The notes: generated by a model from the letters alone, not told the origin. 64,000 bases of DNA from Rhizomys pruinosus (GCA_009823505.1 VZQC01013995.1:1228974-1292973); one strand, 5' to 3'; shown: positions 1 through 10,904, numbered from the stretch's first letter. Numbers and translations: made by a program.

Positions 1-419
1 CCACTGATCCAGATCTTGTCCAGAGCAGACACTGTGCTTCAATTTTTTTGTACATAGCACATGGGGGGCAGTCAACAAACGCACAATAAATCAGTCCCAG
101 ACTTCTCAAGATGCCACATGAGACCCCTGTTAATTCACAAGCCCTACCCATCCCTCTTCACTTCAGGTTCTGTGCCCTCACTCATTCCTTGTGATTCTTG
201 TCCTCTAGAACATTTTAACCTTAGACAACCATTTATTTTTACTGTGGCCCCCGTCCCTCCTATTCCTTCTATTTGGAAGGCTTTCCTCATATGGGCAACT
301 TCAAGAGAAATATAAACTGCTCTCCACACCTGGCCAACCACTCTCCACTGCATCCCCCAAAGATTTCACCTGAATGTATGCTTTTTTTGTATTTTGAAAA
401 ATTTTTATTTATTTTATTT
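1..419. other. Flank with no recognised feature
   Basis: I see no recognisable gene or repeat here. The open frames on both strands are short and show no protein family I know. The last 40 bases become T/A-rich and lead into the tail of the following B1. Confidence 0.5.
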
Positions 420-562
420 TTGTCTTTTTGAGACGGGGTCTCCCTTTAGTCTCAGGTGGCCTGGAACTCACTATGCAGACCAGGCTGGCCTTGAACTCCC
501 AGATATCCTCCTGCCTCTGCCTCCAGAGTGCTGGGATTAAAGGCCTGTGCCACCATGCCTGG
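420..562 (-). mobile_element. B1 SINE
   Basis: This is a 7SL-derived B1 in reverse orientation. The oligo-T tail and gagacggggtctccc lie at the left. The conserved middle (ctggaactcactatgcagacc) and the 5' end (gggattaaaggcctgtgccaccatgcc) lie at the right. It sits against the tail of the next B2, so it probably inserted into that A-rich tail. Confidence 0.9.
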
Positions 563-752
563 GTATTTATTATTTTATGTATGTAAGTGCACCCAATGTT
601 GTACAATTCCTACAGAGATCAGAAGAGGGTGCTGAATTCCCCTGGAACCAAAGTTACAGTTGTTTGCACTAACCAGCAGCCAGGAGTTGAACCTGGGTCC
701 TCTGCAAGAGCAGCCAGTGCTTTTAACCCCTGAGCCATTGCTCCAGGCCATG
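563..752 (-). mobile_element. B2 SINE
   Basis: This is a tRNA-derived B2 in reverse orientation. The 3' half reads gatcagaagagggtgctgaattcccctgg. The right end holds the tRNA-like head, with a B-box region (gagttgaacctgggtcctctgcaagagcagcc) and an A-box region (taacccctgagccattgctccagg). It has diverged from the young B2 copies elsewhere in the window. Confidence 0.85.
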
Positions 753-756
753 GGTC

Positions 757-1480
757 ATTTTTTCTGCCTCTGTGATAAATCAAAAGCAACTTAAGGGAGA
801 AAAGGTTTATACTGGCTCATGGTCTGATGATACATCATGTAGGGAGTCATCACCGCAGGAGACAGGAAGCAGTGGTCACGTGGCACCCACAGCCAGGTTG
901 CAGAGACAGGAAGCAGTGGTCACGTGGCACCCACAGCCAGGTTGCAGAGACAGGAAGCAGTGGTCACGTGGCACCCACAGCCAGGTTGCAGAGACAGGAA
1001 GCAGTGGTCACGTGGCACCCACAGCCAGGTTGCAGAGACAGGAAGCAGTGGTCACGTGGCACCCACAGCCAGGTTGCAGAGACAGGAAGCAGTGGTCACG
1101 TGGCACCCACAGCCAGATTGCAGAGACAGGAAGCAGTGGTCACGTGGCACCCACAGCCAGGTTGCAGAGACAGGAAGCAGTGGTCACGTGGCACCCACAG
1201 CCAGGTTGCAGAGACAGGAAGCAGTGGTCATGTGGCACCCACAGCCAGGTTGCAGAGACAGGAAGCAGTGGTCATGTGGCATCCACAGCCAGGTTGCACA
1301 ATGCTTTTTCCTCTTTGCTCCATCTAGGACCCCAGCCGTGAGGTGGTGTGGGGCACATTTAGGATGGGTCTTCCCACTTTAATTAGTCTAATCTAGATAA
1401 TACCTTACAGACGAGCCCAAAGGCTTTGTCTCCTTGGTGATTCTAGACTCTGTCAAGTTGAGAACTAAGGTTAACCATAG
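757..1480. mobile_element. Rodent medium-length interspersed repeat, expanded internally
   Basis: The left part (ctgtgataaatcaaaagcaact...ggtttatactggctc) and right part (taattagtctaatctagata...attctagactctgtcaagttg) match a common rodent repeat that I recall as a non-autonomous DNA-transposon-like family (URR1-type). That name is from memory. The middle has been replaced by a 44-bp tandem array. Confidence 0.5.
857..1296. repeat. 44-bp minisatellite, ten copies
   Basis: Ten head-to-tail copies of a 44-bp unit (starting cagagacaggaagcagtggt) run through this interval with very few differences. Copies 1-8 carry the palindromic hexamer CACGTG. Copies 9 and 10 carry CATGTG. Copy 6 has a G-to-A change (agccagattg). 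Because 44 is not a multiple of three and the unit has no stop codon, several frames stay open across the array. Those open frames are an artefact of the repeat. Confidence 0.97.
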
Positions 1481-1737
1481 CAGGAGGCTGTGGAACCTTT
1501 GGGAAATGGGTCTGGTGGCCCTAGGCCTCCGTGGCAGGCCTTACGGGCCATGGGTCTGTCCTGCCTTCAGTGCTATCTGTAGTTCCTATCTGCCACCTCA
1601 CATTGCTGCTGAATGGGGCTGACCCACCATGCTTTGCCTCCCTTGATGACTGATCTCCTCGAAACTGAGTTGAAATAAACCTTTCCTTCCTTAAGTTACT
1701 TCTGCCAGGCATTTGTCACAGCAGTGAGAAAAGGAAT
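1481..1737 (+). mobile_element. Rodent DNA-transposon-like repeat fragment
   Basis: The right half (cctcccttgatgactgatct...gttgaaataaacctttcc...tttgtcacagcagtgagaaa) resembles the 3' ends of the repeats at 11580-11990 and 58640-59055, which share the aataaaccctttcc and tttgtcacagcaa blocks. The family assignment is tentative. Confidence 0.5.
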
Positions 1738-1960
1738 ACAGAGAGGCTGTCACCGTCTATAGAGGCTGTTTTCCTCACCAGCGGAAGGACTTCTCAGCAG
1801 TCAGCAATGTAAATCGTTGAAGAACAGTCAATCCAGAGGCCCCTAGTGGTCAGTTGGTGGTGCCTGTAAAAACATGTAATGTTCTGCTGTAAAATGTCTC
1901 CTCATCACTGTAAACATAGATGAGATAAGGGTGTCACCAGTAGGTAGACATTTCCTTCCA
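1738..1960. other. No recognised feature
   Basis: This is a short stretch between two repeats with no family I recognise. Confidence 0.4.
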
Positions 1961-2075
1961 GGGCTGGCCAGATGGCTCAGTGAGTAAGGGCCCCTGTCAT
2001 CAAGCCTGATGACCTGAGTTTGATCCCCAGAACCCTATGGTATAAGGAAAGAACCAACTCCCTCCCATCGCCCTT
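1961..2075 (+). mobile_element. B3-like SINE
   Basis: The tRNA-like head reads gggctggccagatggctcag, followed by tgatgacctgagtttgatccccagaacccta. The body then continues into gaaccaactccctcccat. The head and the agaaccaactcc block are typical of the B3 branch of B2-related SINEs. The 3' end is truncated. Confidence 0.75.
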
Positions 2076-2914
2076 GGACCTTCCTGAAATAAAGGCATTC
2101 CCCACAAGTAACGTGTTAGTGGCCAAAGATATGATTTGGGGAAACTTTATAAATAGTTACAGTCATTGAGTGATTGATTAATATCACCCAAATCCAGTCC
2201 ATGTCTTTGGCTAAGTGACAACCAAACTGTTCTAATTTGTACCAAGTTAGCATCCAGCTTCATCCAGGATTTGACATGTGGTATCTGCCAGGGAGGCACC
2301 AATGATCTTGGGCATTGGTGTCCTGTGCCAAGTGTTCCCCAAGAAGGCAGTCACTCATTGCTTTGGGTGACATATCTCATGGACACATCATGAGCCCTGT
2401 TAGATCCAAGCAGCCATTTTCAGATCCAACGTTTAAGCACATTCCTCCTTTCACTGCTGAGTGGATGACCCCAAGATACACTTCCATTAGAGGTACCAAC
2501 TAACAGACCCTTTGTTGACCTTCTGGTTTCCATGTGGACTTTCTAACAGTTTGATGACAAAACCATTAAGGTACTGAATGCAGGAAATAAAGGTCAGAGC
2601 ACAACCTGCTGAATCCAGCTGATTATACCATTACAGTACTAAGACCTTTCCTACATGGCTACCACTGTTCAAAATCTGGGCCAACACAGGCTGTTCCTGC
2701 CTGGGGAACTGTCTTCCTAGGAGACAGCTGCTAAGGATTTCTTTCTTTGTGAGAAAACTAGGAGGAAAAACACTGAATTACTTTGTTTTTCTCTGTCTAA
2801 TGACCATTTCAGGAAGTTGTCAAACAAGCAGAGCTTTTGATTTAGTGACTACAGGAGATGCTTCATTGTGATGGAAGCCTCCATAGGAGAATGTATACTT
2901 TTTAATAGGCAGAA
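2076..2914. other. Apparently low-copy DNA
   Basis: About 840 bases without a repeat I recognise. A 62-codon open frame near 2315 has no features that suggest a protein. Confidence 0.45.
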
Positions 2915-3580
2915 TAATAGTGGCAGCCATATGTCTGTATATTCCAAATCTAATTGGCTATTAGCTCTCTCCTTGGAGGAATAACTCACAGCTGATGCCA
3001 CAAGCTTACATCCTCTAGTGGTTAGGAGATGTTATAAGCCACAGTAAGACCCTGTCATATTTTACAGAAAAAATGTAATTCATGGATTAACATACTATCC
3101 AAATATCTGTGTCTATACCAAAGTAACCTACCATAACAATTAGTACTGTTTAAATACCTATATATCTAATTGCTTGTGCTTCATTAGTAGGATTGAAAGT
3201 TTATTCCTGGACAAACTGTCAGCCCATGAAAGGAAACAGCCAGAATTGACCAGAGTCCAAAACTACAGCTCCAGAGAAAGTAGACTGTTTTGCTTCTCGT
3301 CCACCTGTGCCCCTTTTCTAAGCCTAGGAAACAATCTGCAGAAGAGAGGGCATGGTAGAATGTAAGGGCTGCAATTGGGGTGAAGGGTGAAACTACAGCA
3401 ATACAGACTGGACACTTATTTGATCAACTTGATTGTACATACAAGCCCCCCAGCTGGATGGTGAGACCCTTGGGCTGTGTGGGTTTGGGCACAAATGCTT
3501 GCAAAATGGTTTTACATGAAGGATGCTTGTACTCATAAATTATTACTTATTGTTAAAAAATGAAAAAAGAAGAAGTAAAT
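2915..3580 (+). mobile_element. 1-kb dispersed module, copy A
   Basis: This is a 5'-truncated copy of an unclassified dispersed repeat that also occurs at 4604-5643, 21780-22795, 30385-30698 and 39860-40055. Shared blocks include tattagctctctccttggag, cctctagtggttaggagatg, tgaaaggaaacagccagaat and gatcaacttgattgtacata. It ends in an A-rich tail (ttgttaaaaaatgaaaaaag). This is tail type 1, also present in copies C and E. A 63-codon frame at 3174-3365 is similar to one in copy C, but the similarity reflects repeat identity and is not evidence of a protein. Confidence 0.8.
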
Positions 3581-4587
3581 TTAGCAATGTCACTGGAAAA
3601 CAAAAAGAATAGTAATGTTAAATGTACATTTTCCCTTCTAGCCTGAAATATTTTAAAGATGCAAGTCCGGTATTCATCTCTGCATCTCATCCCTCAAACT
3701 GTAGCATTTAGACAGGAGGTAGTTGTTCAAATAAAGGTTTGTGCCAGGCATCATGGTTGCTGGCTGAGGATGCAGGGATACCCTGTCTCAAAAAGACAAG
3801 TAAATAAATAATAAGTAAATAAATATATGTATAACCCAATTGTACATGTTAGGGCCAAGTGGGGTGGAAGAAAATACCCAGTTTTGCTAATCCTGACCAG
3901 AGAAGAAGCATGAGGAGTTCAGAGAGAATGTTCACTTCTTTTGGATTCCTTGGAAAGAACTTGGCACATTGGCAGGCTGGTGTCACTTAAAAGCCAGGAT
4001 TCCTCTTCTCGCTGACTTCCCACTCTTCTCAAACCTACCTTCTTTACACGGGAGCTAGATAAAGTGACTTGCCTCTCTCTGGGCTTCTCCTGTGATAAAG
4101 AGTTTTGTCTCCATACAGCCTGCTCCTGCATGTCTTTCTAGCTGGGGTTGCTGCAATTTGGGATTCTTTATTGCTGTTCTTTGTTTCTGTGTTTCCAGTC
4201 TGAACACTGGAACACCAGCTTTCTTCTGGCCAAGGCCCCTGGTTATTCTCGGTATAACCTTCTCTAACTCTGACCCAGAGGCAGTAACTCATTACTCTGA
4301 ACTATTTTAACCTGTTTCAGGACTTGTTTTACCGAATTTAATATCATCCGTTAACAAAGCTGTGAGTGCTACAAGATGAGGTACTACTTCTAATTTATTT
4401 TCATAACTTTCAGTGTTGACCAAAATGCCTAGTGCATTATACACATTTCATCAGTGTTGGATGTATGCATACACAGATACATGGATACACACATGGACAG
4501 ATAGATGGATGGACAAGAAAGAAGTTATGTCCTTACAAATTCACTTATCTCAGCTTCCCAGACCAGTATTATGCACTCTGAAAAGTT
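3581..4587. other. Mostly unrecognised, with a SINE-tail remnant
   Basis: At 3735-3830 there is a degenerate B1-like remnant (gccaggcatcatggttgctg, then ccctgtctcaaaaagac and A/T-rich tail). The rest holds no repeat or gene I can support. Around 4467-4515 there is an imperfect tetranucleotide-like stretch (agatggatggac). Confidence 0.4.
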
Positions 4588-4603
4588 GGCAAAGCATTTT
4601 TTA

Positions 4604-5643
4604 TTTTTTTTAATTTATTATTTTTTTATTTTTAAGGGATTCTACAATATAATGACACAGTTGTTTCCAGATAACATTGATGTTACTCAGTATGTCATAC
4701 AATTAGGTAATTGGTGCATTTTGCAAGTATCTATGTCCAAATTTTGAACAACCCAAGGTTCCCATAGTCCAGTTGGAGAAGCTTGTATGCACAGGCATGT
4801 TGATCAATCAGGAGTCCAGACTATATTCCTGTAGTCTCATGATTCACCCCTATCTCTCCGCAGCCCTTACAATCTTCCACGCCTCCTCTTCCGCAGTTTG
4901 TTTCCTGGGCTTTGGGAAAGGGGCACAAGTGGGTGAGAAGAAAACAGTCTAATTTCTTTGGAGTTGTCATTTTGGACTCCAATCTGTTCAGGTTGTTTCC
5001 CTTCATGGATTGACAGCTTTCCCAGTGATACCCTTTTTAGTCATACTAACAAAGCACAAGCTCTTGGATGTACAGGCATTTAAGCAGTACCAATTACTAT
5101 GTCAAGCTAAGCTGTGAGCATAGACACAGATGCTTGGATGGTATGCTAATCCGCAAACCGTGGTTTCTCTATAAAGGGTGACAAGTTCTTACTGTGGCCC
5201 ATAACATCTCCTAACCACTAGAGGACATAGGCTTGTGGCATCCGCTGTGAGTTATTCCTCCAAGGAGAGAGCTAATAGCCAAATAGATTTGGGATATATA
5301 TAGACACTTGGCTGCCACTGTTGCACAGTATCTCCAGGCTGTTGAGGTGTAGCTGATATTGAGGGAGGAAACTTCTGGTCTCAGGGAGACCAATATTTTG
5401 CTGTATTGCTTTAGTGGCCTTTGGTAACGCTCTCTAGCATTCAGAGGCCAGTTGTACGCTAGCAAGTGACGTCTCATAACATTTTTCATGCTCACACCAG
5501 GTCTTCGACAACAGGGACTTACTGCCTTTCTCCTTGCATATATCCCACTTGTAGGCAAAAGGCCTTTATAATTTGGGGGTGGGCAGGTTTGAATCCCCTC
5601 GCCAACATCTCCTAGGCAGAATAATTCATTGCTGATGTCAGAG
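4604..5643 (-). mobile_element. 1-kb dispersed module, copy B (complete, with TSD)
   Basis: This is the most complete copy of the module, about 1,040 bp, in reverse orientation. It is bracketed by a near-perfect 16-bp direct repeat: GGCAAAGCATTTTTTA at 4588-4603 and GGCAAAGAATTTTTTA at 5644-5659, with one mismatch. The A-rich tail (T-rich on this strand) lies at 4604-4632. This is the layout left by L1-driven insertion. The 3'-terminal block (4633-4720 on this strand) is an L1 3'-UTR segment matching 9220-9300. Upstream of it lies about 900 bp of module sequence. The 145-codon frame inside (5211-5648) is not conserved in copy C, so I treat the element as non-coding. Confidence 0.8.
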
Positions 5644-5659
5644 GGCAAAGAATTTTTTA

Positions 5660-7532
5660 AGTATCAGTTTAGATGTCATAGACGGTCAGCTGCAAATCCC
5701 TCACTTACCCTGGTAAGCTCCACCATTGCCATGTTGTCAAGAAATGATTCTTTGTGATCAAAAGATGCCTACAGCATCATATTCTAGCCATTACAAAAAG
5801 ACATGAAAACTTCCAGAAATGAAAAAAGGTTATTCCTTCTTCAGACAGAGGAAAGCTTTCCCAGAAACCCATGCACGTGGTCTTCCCTTGTCCAACTGAA
5901 TTCTGGTGGGTTGCTTGGTCAAGCTTACAGGAACTTAACTTATTCTTGAAATACGAAAAGCCCTGTTGGGGGAAGGAAAGGGCTGCATGCTCAAATATAA
6001 TACAGACTCTTTAGGAGATAGAGGAAGAGAGGATGTGGAACAGGCAATGAAGTATCATTTCCAAGGTCTAAGATCCCAATCAGCCTTTCAACATTCACAT
6101 CCAAACACAGTTGAATTGATTTGAATTCTTTTGCTGTCTCTGGAACCATAGTAGACCTATAAAGGATGGAGTGTCTTGATGATATCTGCTCTCACCTCCT
6201 CTGCCTTTTATTCTCCACATCCACAGCTGCTCTCCCTCATCTGTAAGTGCTTTCTACCTTACTTCTGAGGCAGGAGGTACCTGACCACACCTATCCTCTT
6301 CTACTCTCAAGTATTCTTACTGTCAACACAATCTTAAATATAGTGTATCGTGTTAATCATGAGACTCTTAAGATGTGGTAAAATGACTTTCTTTGTCTCT
6401 TTCCCAGGCACATTCTGAAAGTCGCTGTCCTTCCTTGGTGCCTAAGCTTCAGTCATTCCTCTGCATTCATAAATGAAACTACCTTATGTTCTGTGCAGGC
6501 CATTCTCGAGGCAGGTCATTCCTGTCTGAGTGTTGATGCACTCTGGTGATGCTTGCTTCTAGCCAACTACCAAAGGATGTGAGACACCACTTGAAATTGT
6601 GCTCCAGTGTCTCCTTTAAGGACTCCCATTGCTAGCCATCTGTTCAGCTACAGCAATGTGTCCAGTAACTGTCTTGATGTCTTAGTCTGACTCATTTCTG
6701 GGCATGAGCTCCCAAACAGAGTTTATTGCTTCAGCTTCTGGTCCTGAGGATTGGATTTCCTCCAGGAACCCTGTGTTGATTAGTGACTGGGAGCTGTCAC
6801 TTGATGTTTATTGGAGCATGTGCCACTGACTCAAAGGATAAACTTGATGACAGCAGAAGGCCCAGATCTCACACCTCAAAAGGTAAGAACATTGTGCCAT
6901 GAATTTAAAATATTTTGCCCTGTCTGAATGTGAGTGTTAGTTAACGCCTTTCTGTTTAGTACTACATGAGAAGCAATATTACTTTAATCTTTGTTCTATT
7001 CTTGGACAAAGCAGAGTTTACAAAGAAAAGTGGGGCAGCTGTTACTGCCCTTGTCTCAGGGCAGAGACACCTACACATCATCAATGACCCATTTCTCATA
7101 AATGAAACAATGTGTTTATGGCACTAACCTCAAAGAAAGAACTTTACACAAGGTTGCCCTCAGGTTAGTGTGGGCATCTTACTAAAATCCATGGGGATTG
7201 TGAATGGGGAGTTGAGGACATCCCCTGAGCACTCTGACTTCAACTTCTCATTAGCAAACATGTCACTTAAATGTTTAATGTTCAATTTTACAATAGACAA
7301 ATCCGCACTTCAATAGAACCCTGCTAAATACTGCATTAACCTCCTTGTAGGCTGAACCTTCTGGGAAGTCCATGACTGCTAAGGAATTTTCTGTAAAAGA
7401 GCTTTTCCTATTCACAGAAAATAATGGTACCAGTTCTCAAGTTCCAGAGAAAGGAATCTTGGATCAGAAGAACAAAAAGTAATAAAATACAGCATGTTGT
7501 CATTAGAACAAATTTAGTTAGAAAAAGAGCAG
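5660..7532. other. Apparently low-copy DNA
   Basis: Almost 1.9 kb in which I recognise no SINE, L1 or gene. Open frames are all short. It could hold exons or regulatory DNA that cannot be recognised by eye. Confidence 0.45.
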
Positions 7533-7655
7533 AGCCAAGCATGTGCCACATGCTGTGATTCCAGCACTTAGGAAGCAGAGTCAGGAGAACTGTGAATTCT
7601 AGGCCAGTTTAAGTTACATGAGAAGACACTGTCAGAAAACAAAACAAAAATGAAT
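7533..7655 (+). mobile_element. Degenerate B1-like SINE
   Basis: A diverged B1 can be followed through agccaagcatgtgccacatg, gattccagcacttaggaagc, ttctaggccagtttaagtta and the tail gacactgtcagaaaacaaaa. It is older than the other B1 copies here. Confidence 0.6.
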
Positions 7656-7744
7656 GAAAGAAAGGAAACACTATAAAGCTGTCTTTCTTTGAATATAGTG
7701 GCTCAAACCCATAGCCAGATTGATTCACACAGTAAAGTCAGAAA

Positions 7745-8038
7745 GCGGCCCATAGCTGGGGAAATGGCTCAGTGGGTTAAAAACAAGTACGAGAAGCCAA
7801 TTTTGAACTCCAGAAACCAGTCACATGCCATGGCACGCATCTGTAATCCCAGTATTCCTAAAGCAGATGGAAGGTGGAGACAGGAGGATTACCTGGAAGC
7901 CCACAGACTAGTTAGCCTGGAGCTGGAAGTGCAGAGGCAGGAACAACAGAGGAGATGCCTTACAAAGTGACAGCTGATTCCCTGGAATTGTCTTCTGACC
8001 TCCACATGTGCTGTGGCATGCGTACATGCATACACCTC
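7745..8038 (+). mobile_element. B4-type composite SINE
   Basis: The element starts with a tRNA-like head (agctggggaaatggctcagt). It continues through a B1-related middle (gcacgcatctgtaatcccag) and ends in tcttctgacctccacatgtgctgtggcatgcg before a CA tract. The order fits the B4 family, a fusion of a tRNA-type head with a B1-type part. Confidence 0.65.
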
Positions 8039-8039
8039 C

Positions 8040-8079
<40 letters not shown>
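8040..8079. repeat. (CA)n microsatellite
   Basis: An uninterrupted CA run of about 20 units that forms the 3' end of the preceding SINE, a common origin of such tracts in rodents. Confidence 0.97.
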
Positions 8080-8674
8080 AAGAGAGTACATAAATAATTA
8101 ATTAAATAAGTGGTCTAGACTGAGCACATTTATGTAAAGAATACTTTGTCTTATTCTCTATGTCAACTGGGTTTTTATTTTTGCCCAAATAGTCCCTCGT
8201 ATGAACCATGACTTTTTTTTTTTTTGGTCTCAACTCAACTTTTGGCTTCAAAATTCTCAGATTTTATTGGCAAAATCAAAGTTCTGGAAAAGCTTAGAAG
8301 ATATCGTACACAGAAGAATAGGATTTCAGCTTAAGCCAGGTTGCCCAATCCTCAAACCTGGCCCTAAATCCAGATCAAAGACAGTTTTCTAGGTTAGGAA
8401 AGGAGAGATGAGAGCTTAGGGGGAGGGTGAAAAGGTTACCCAGTGGTGTGCTCTTGAGCTGGGGGGGGGTGCAAATGTGAGGACAGAAGCCAGCACTCAG
8501 ATAGACCTGAGGCAGTTGGGTACTTACTCAGGGAGGATTTTAGCTGAGAATGCCTTGTGAAGCACAGAGACAGGTGCAACTTGCCACACAGAGAGAACTG
8601 AGGAGACTTTCCCCATCTGGCCCAGTGTGAGTCCCTGAGGAGAGATCAGCAAAGCAGCCACAAGCCCCGAGGCC
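8080..8674. other. No recognised feature
   Basis: About 600 bases without a recognised repeat. It includes a T run near 8211 and a run of about ten G near 8461. Confidence 0.45.
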
Positions 8675-8848
8675 TTTTTTTATTTTATTTATTTTATTAT
8701 GTGTATGAGTGTACTGTCTGCATGTAGGTCTGTGCACCCGTGTCGTGCAACGCCGCGGAGGTCAGAAGAGGGTGCTGGATTCCCCTGGAGCTGGAGTTAA
8801 AGACGGTTCTCAGCTGCCATGTGGGTGCTGGGGACCGAATCTGGTTAA
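8675..8848 (-). mobile_element. B2 SINE, cut short at the head
   Basis: A reverse B2 of the young local type. Its T-rich tail is at left, followed by agtgtactgtctgcatgtag, gcacccgtgtcgtgcaacgc, cagaagagggtgctggattc and cagctgccatgtgggtgctg. Similarity stops at gggaccgaatctgg, before the promoter-bearing head. The tRNA-like 5' part is therefore missing. Confidence 0.85.
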
Positions 8849-9037
8849 AGTAAAATGTCAAGGGTGTGGTACACTGAGAGCGCAGGTGAGAAGCCATTTG
8901 GGATGCAAGTCTACTCATGGACTATGGCAGAGGATGAGAGACCAGATGCCCGTACCTTCCACCAACACCGCCGCTCTTGGTAGTTCACCGTACTTATAGA
9001 AACATATAATGTAAATACATTGTGTGTGTATAGTGTA

Positions 9038-9064
9038 GTGTGTGTGTGTGTGTGTGTGTGTGTG
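9038..9064. repeat. (TG)n microsatellite
   Basis: About 13 TG units, preceded by an imperfect tgtgtgtatagtgtagtg stretch. Confidence 0.95.
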
Positions 9065-9168
9065 CCATTGAATATATATAGAAAAATAAAAGAAAGATAT
9101 AAATACCCCAAGATCATGGAATTATATTTTGTTTTTCTTTTTGCATGCTTTTTAATTGCAGACATTTT

Positions 9169-9697
9169 TTTTTAGCCATTAAGAAACTTTATTTTTTTAA
9201 TTTTTTGTTTATTTTTTCAAGGGATTCTATAATATAAGAGCACAGTTGTTTTCAGATCACATTAATGTTGCTCAGTTTGCCATACAATTAGGTAATTGGT
9301 GATAGCATCCACAGATGAGGGATACCATTCATCATTTGTTTTTCTGGGACTGTGTTATTTCACTTAGCATGATATCTTCGAGCTCCATCCATTTACCTGC
9401 AAAATTCATAATGTCATCTTTCTTTACCGCTGCATAGAACTCCATTGTGTAGATGTACCACATTTTCTCTATCCATTCGTCAGTTGAGGGGCACTTGGGT
9501 TGGTTTTAGCTCTTTGCTATTGTGAAGAGACCTGCAATAAACATGGCTGTGCATGTATCTCTGTGGTAAGATGAGGCTTGTGGGTACATGCCCAGGAGTG
9601 GTATGGCTGTGTCAGGTGGCAAGTTCATTCTAAGTCTTCCAAGGGTTATATGCACTGCTTTCCATAGTGGTTGTATGAGTTTACATTCCCACCAGCA
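9169..9697 (-). mobile_element. 5'-truncated L1, 3' end only, with perfect TSD
   Basis: This is a reverse-strand L1 insertion of about 530 bp. It covers the C-terminal end of ORF2 (ggcatgtacccacaagcctc region, ending at actccattgtgtagatgtac) and a short 3' UTR (ccaattacctaattgtatgg in the sense direction). An A-rich tail follows at 9169-9220. It is flanked by a perfect 15-bp duplication, AATTGCAGACATTTT, at 9154-9168 and 9698-9712. The perfect duplication points to a fairly recent insertion. Confidence 0.92.
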
Positions 9698-9712
9698 AAT
9701 TGCAGACATTTT

Positions 9713-10904
9713 AAGGAGTGCAGACTTCTCTAATATTAGAAATAAGTTCATTAGTTATAGAAGAATCAGTGTAAATCACGAGTTTATGACTCTCAGAGAA
9801 ATGAAATCTGACGAAGATCTGTTCTAAGGCCTTCATGCTCTATTAGCTGATGTAGAGACTCCAAGGTACCTGTCTCAGGACTTGACAGGAAGTTGGGCTG
9901 CTCACTCTAGACCCTTCCCTTCCCTCTTCCTTGAAAATAGAACACTGGGATGTCCCTGCATGCTGTGAGAGGGAGATTCTTGCTCAAATCCACGGTGATT
10001 ATGACTCAGTGGTCGGCTATGGAGGGTGATTCTGGCAATTCCACACAAGTGGACCCTGTTGGGTGAATGAGAACTGTTGGAAATGTCTCTTGGCAAGGAA
10101 GACCTAGAAGATCCTTTCTCAGCTTCTAGGTGACATATGAATAATAACTGCCTAGAACTGTGTCAGCCACTGTCCAGTCATGTGGTGGGGGACTCACTTG
10201 ATGGGAAGAATATTGAGAGAGCAAAACTTAGGGATGAGAGGAACTGCCCTTGATCAGTTAATCACCTGTAGAATCTCTGTGTGCCTGCTAATTTGAGATA
10301 CCAAATGGTCTTTTTGTTCACTGCATTCTGAACCACATTTATTTGATTTTCCTTATGCAGTTACGGACAGTGTGCTTGCTTAGTGCATCCTATTATCAAC
10401 AATGACTGATTTGTTTGCTTCCTGTGTTCCATGGCTCCTCCTCTTATCTTGCTGTTGTGAATAGCTTGAAGGCCCACACCATATGTTATTTATTTATCTT
10501 TACAGAGCTAATCCAGGGCTGTGAAAATTTAAGTTCCCAATGAGTTTAAGCTTAACAGAAATTATACAGTTATAAAAGGGAGGGATGTTCTGCTACATGA
10601 CAACATGGATGAATCTTTAAAATATTATCCTAAGTGAAATAAGCCAGTTACACTGAAGGACAGATGTATGACTCGAGTTGTGTGAAACATCTGGCATGGG
10701 TAAATTATAGGTTAATGGTGACTGTGGACAGGAGGGAAGTTTTGGTGTGAGTCTAGCTACAGCCTAGGTGGATTCTTTTATGAAATATCAATAACTCACT
10801 TACCCAAACTCTAACTCTTACTTTGGGTATAAGGAGGGTCTGTTGACTAGAACAGAGAACATAGTCTGATGAAGTCAGCATTTATGCATGTAAGGAGTGA
10901 AAGG
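9713..10904. other. Apparently low-copy DNA
   Basis: About 1.2 kb without clear repeats. A stretch near 10580-10700 (gggatgttctgctacatgac...gaaataagccagttacactg) has the flavour of an ancient L1 3' end, but is too diverged to call firmly. Confidence 0.4.

Noticed and set aside
901..1296. CRISPR-like array
   Set aside because: The units are contiguous with no unique spacers, and the genome is a rodent.
772..1382. Three overlapping open frames of 152-189 codons with repeated peptides
   Set aside because: They are translations of the 44-bp minisatellite, which has no stop in its frames. No start context, domain or flanking gene structure supports a protein.
5211..5648. 145-codon reverse open frame as a possible gene
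   Set aside because: It lies inside copy B of the dispersed module and is not kept open in copy C. It shows no domain.
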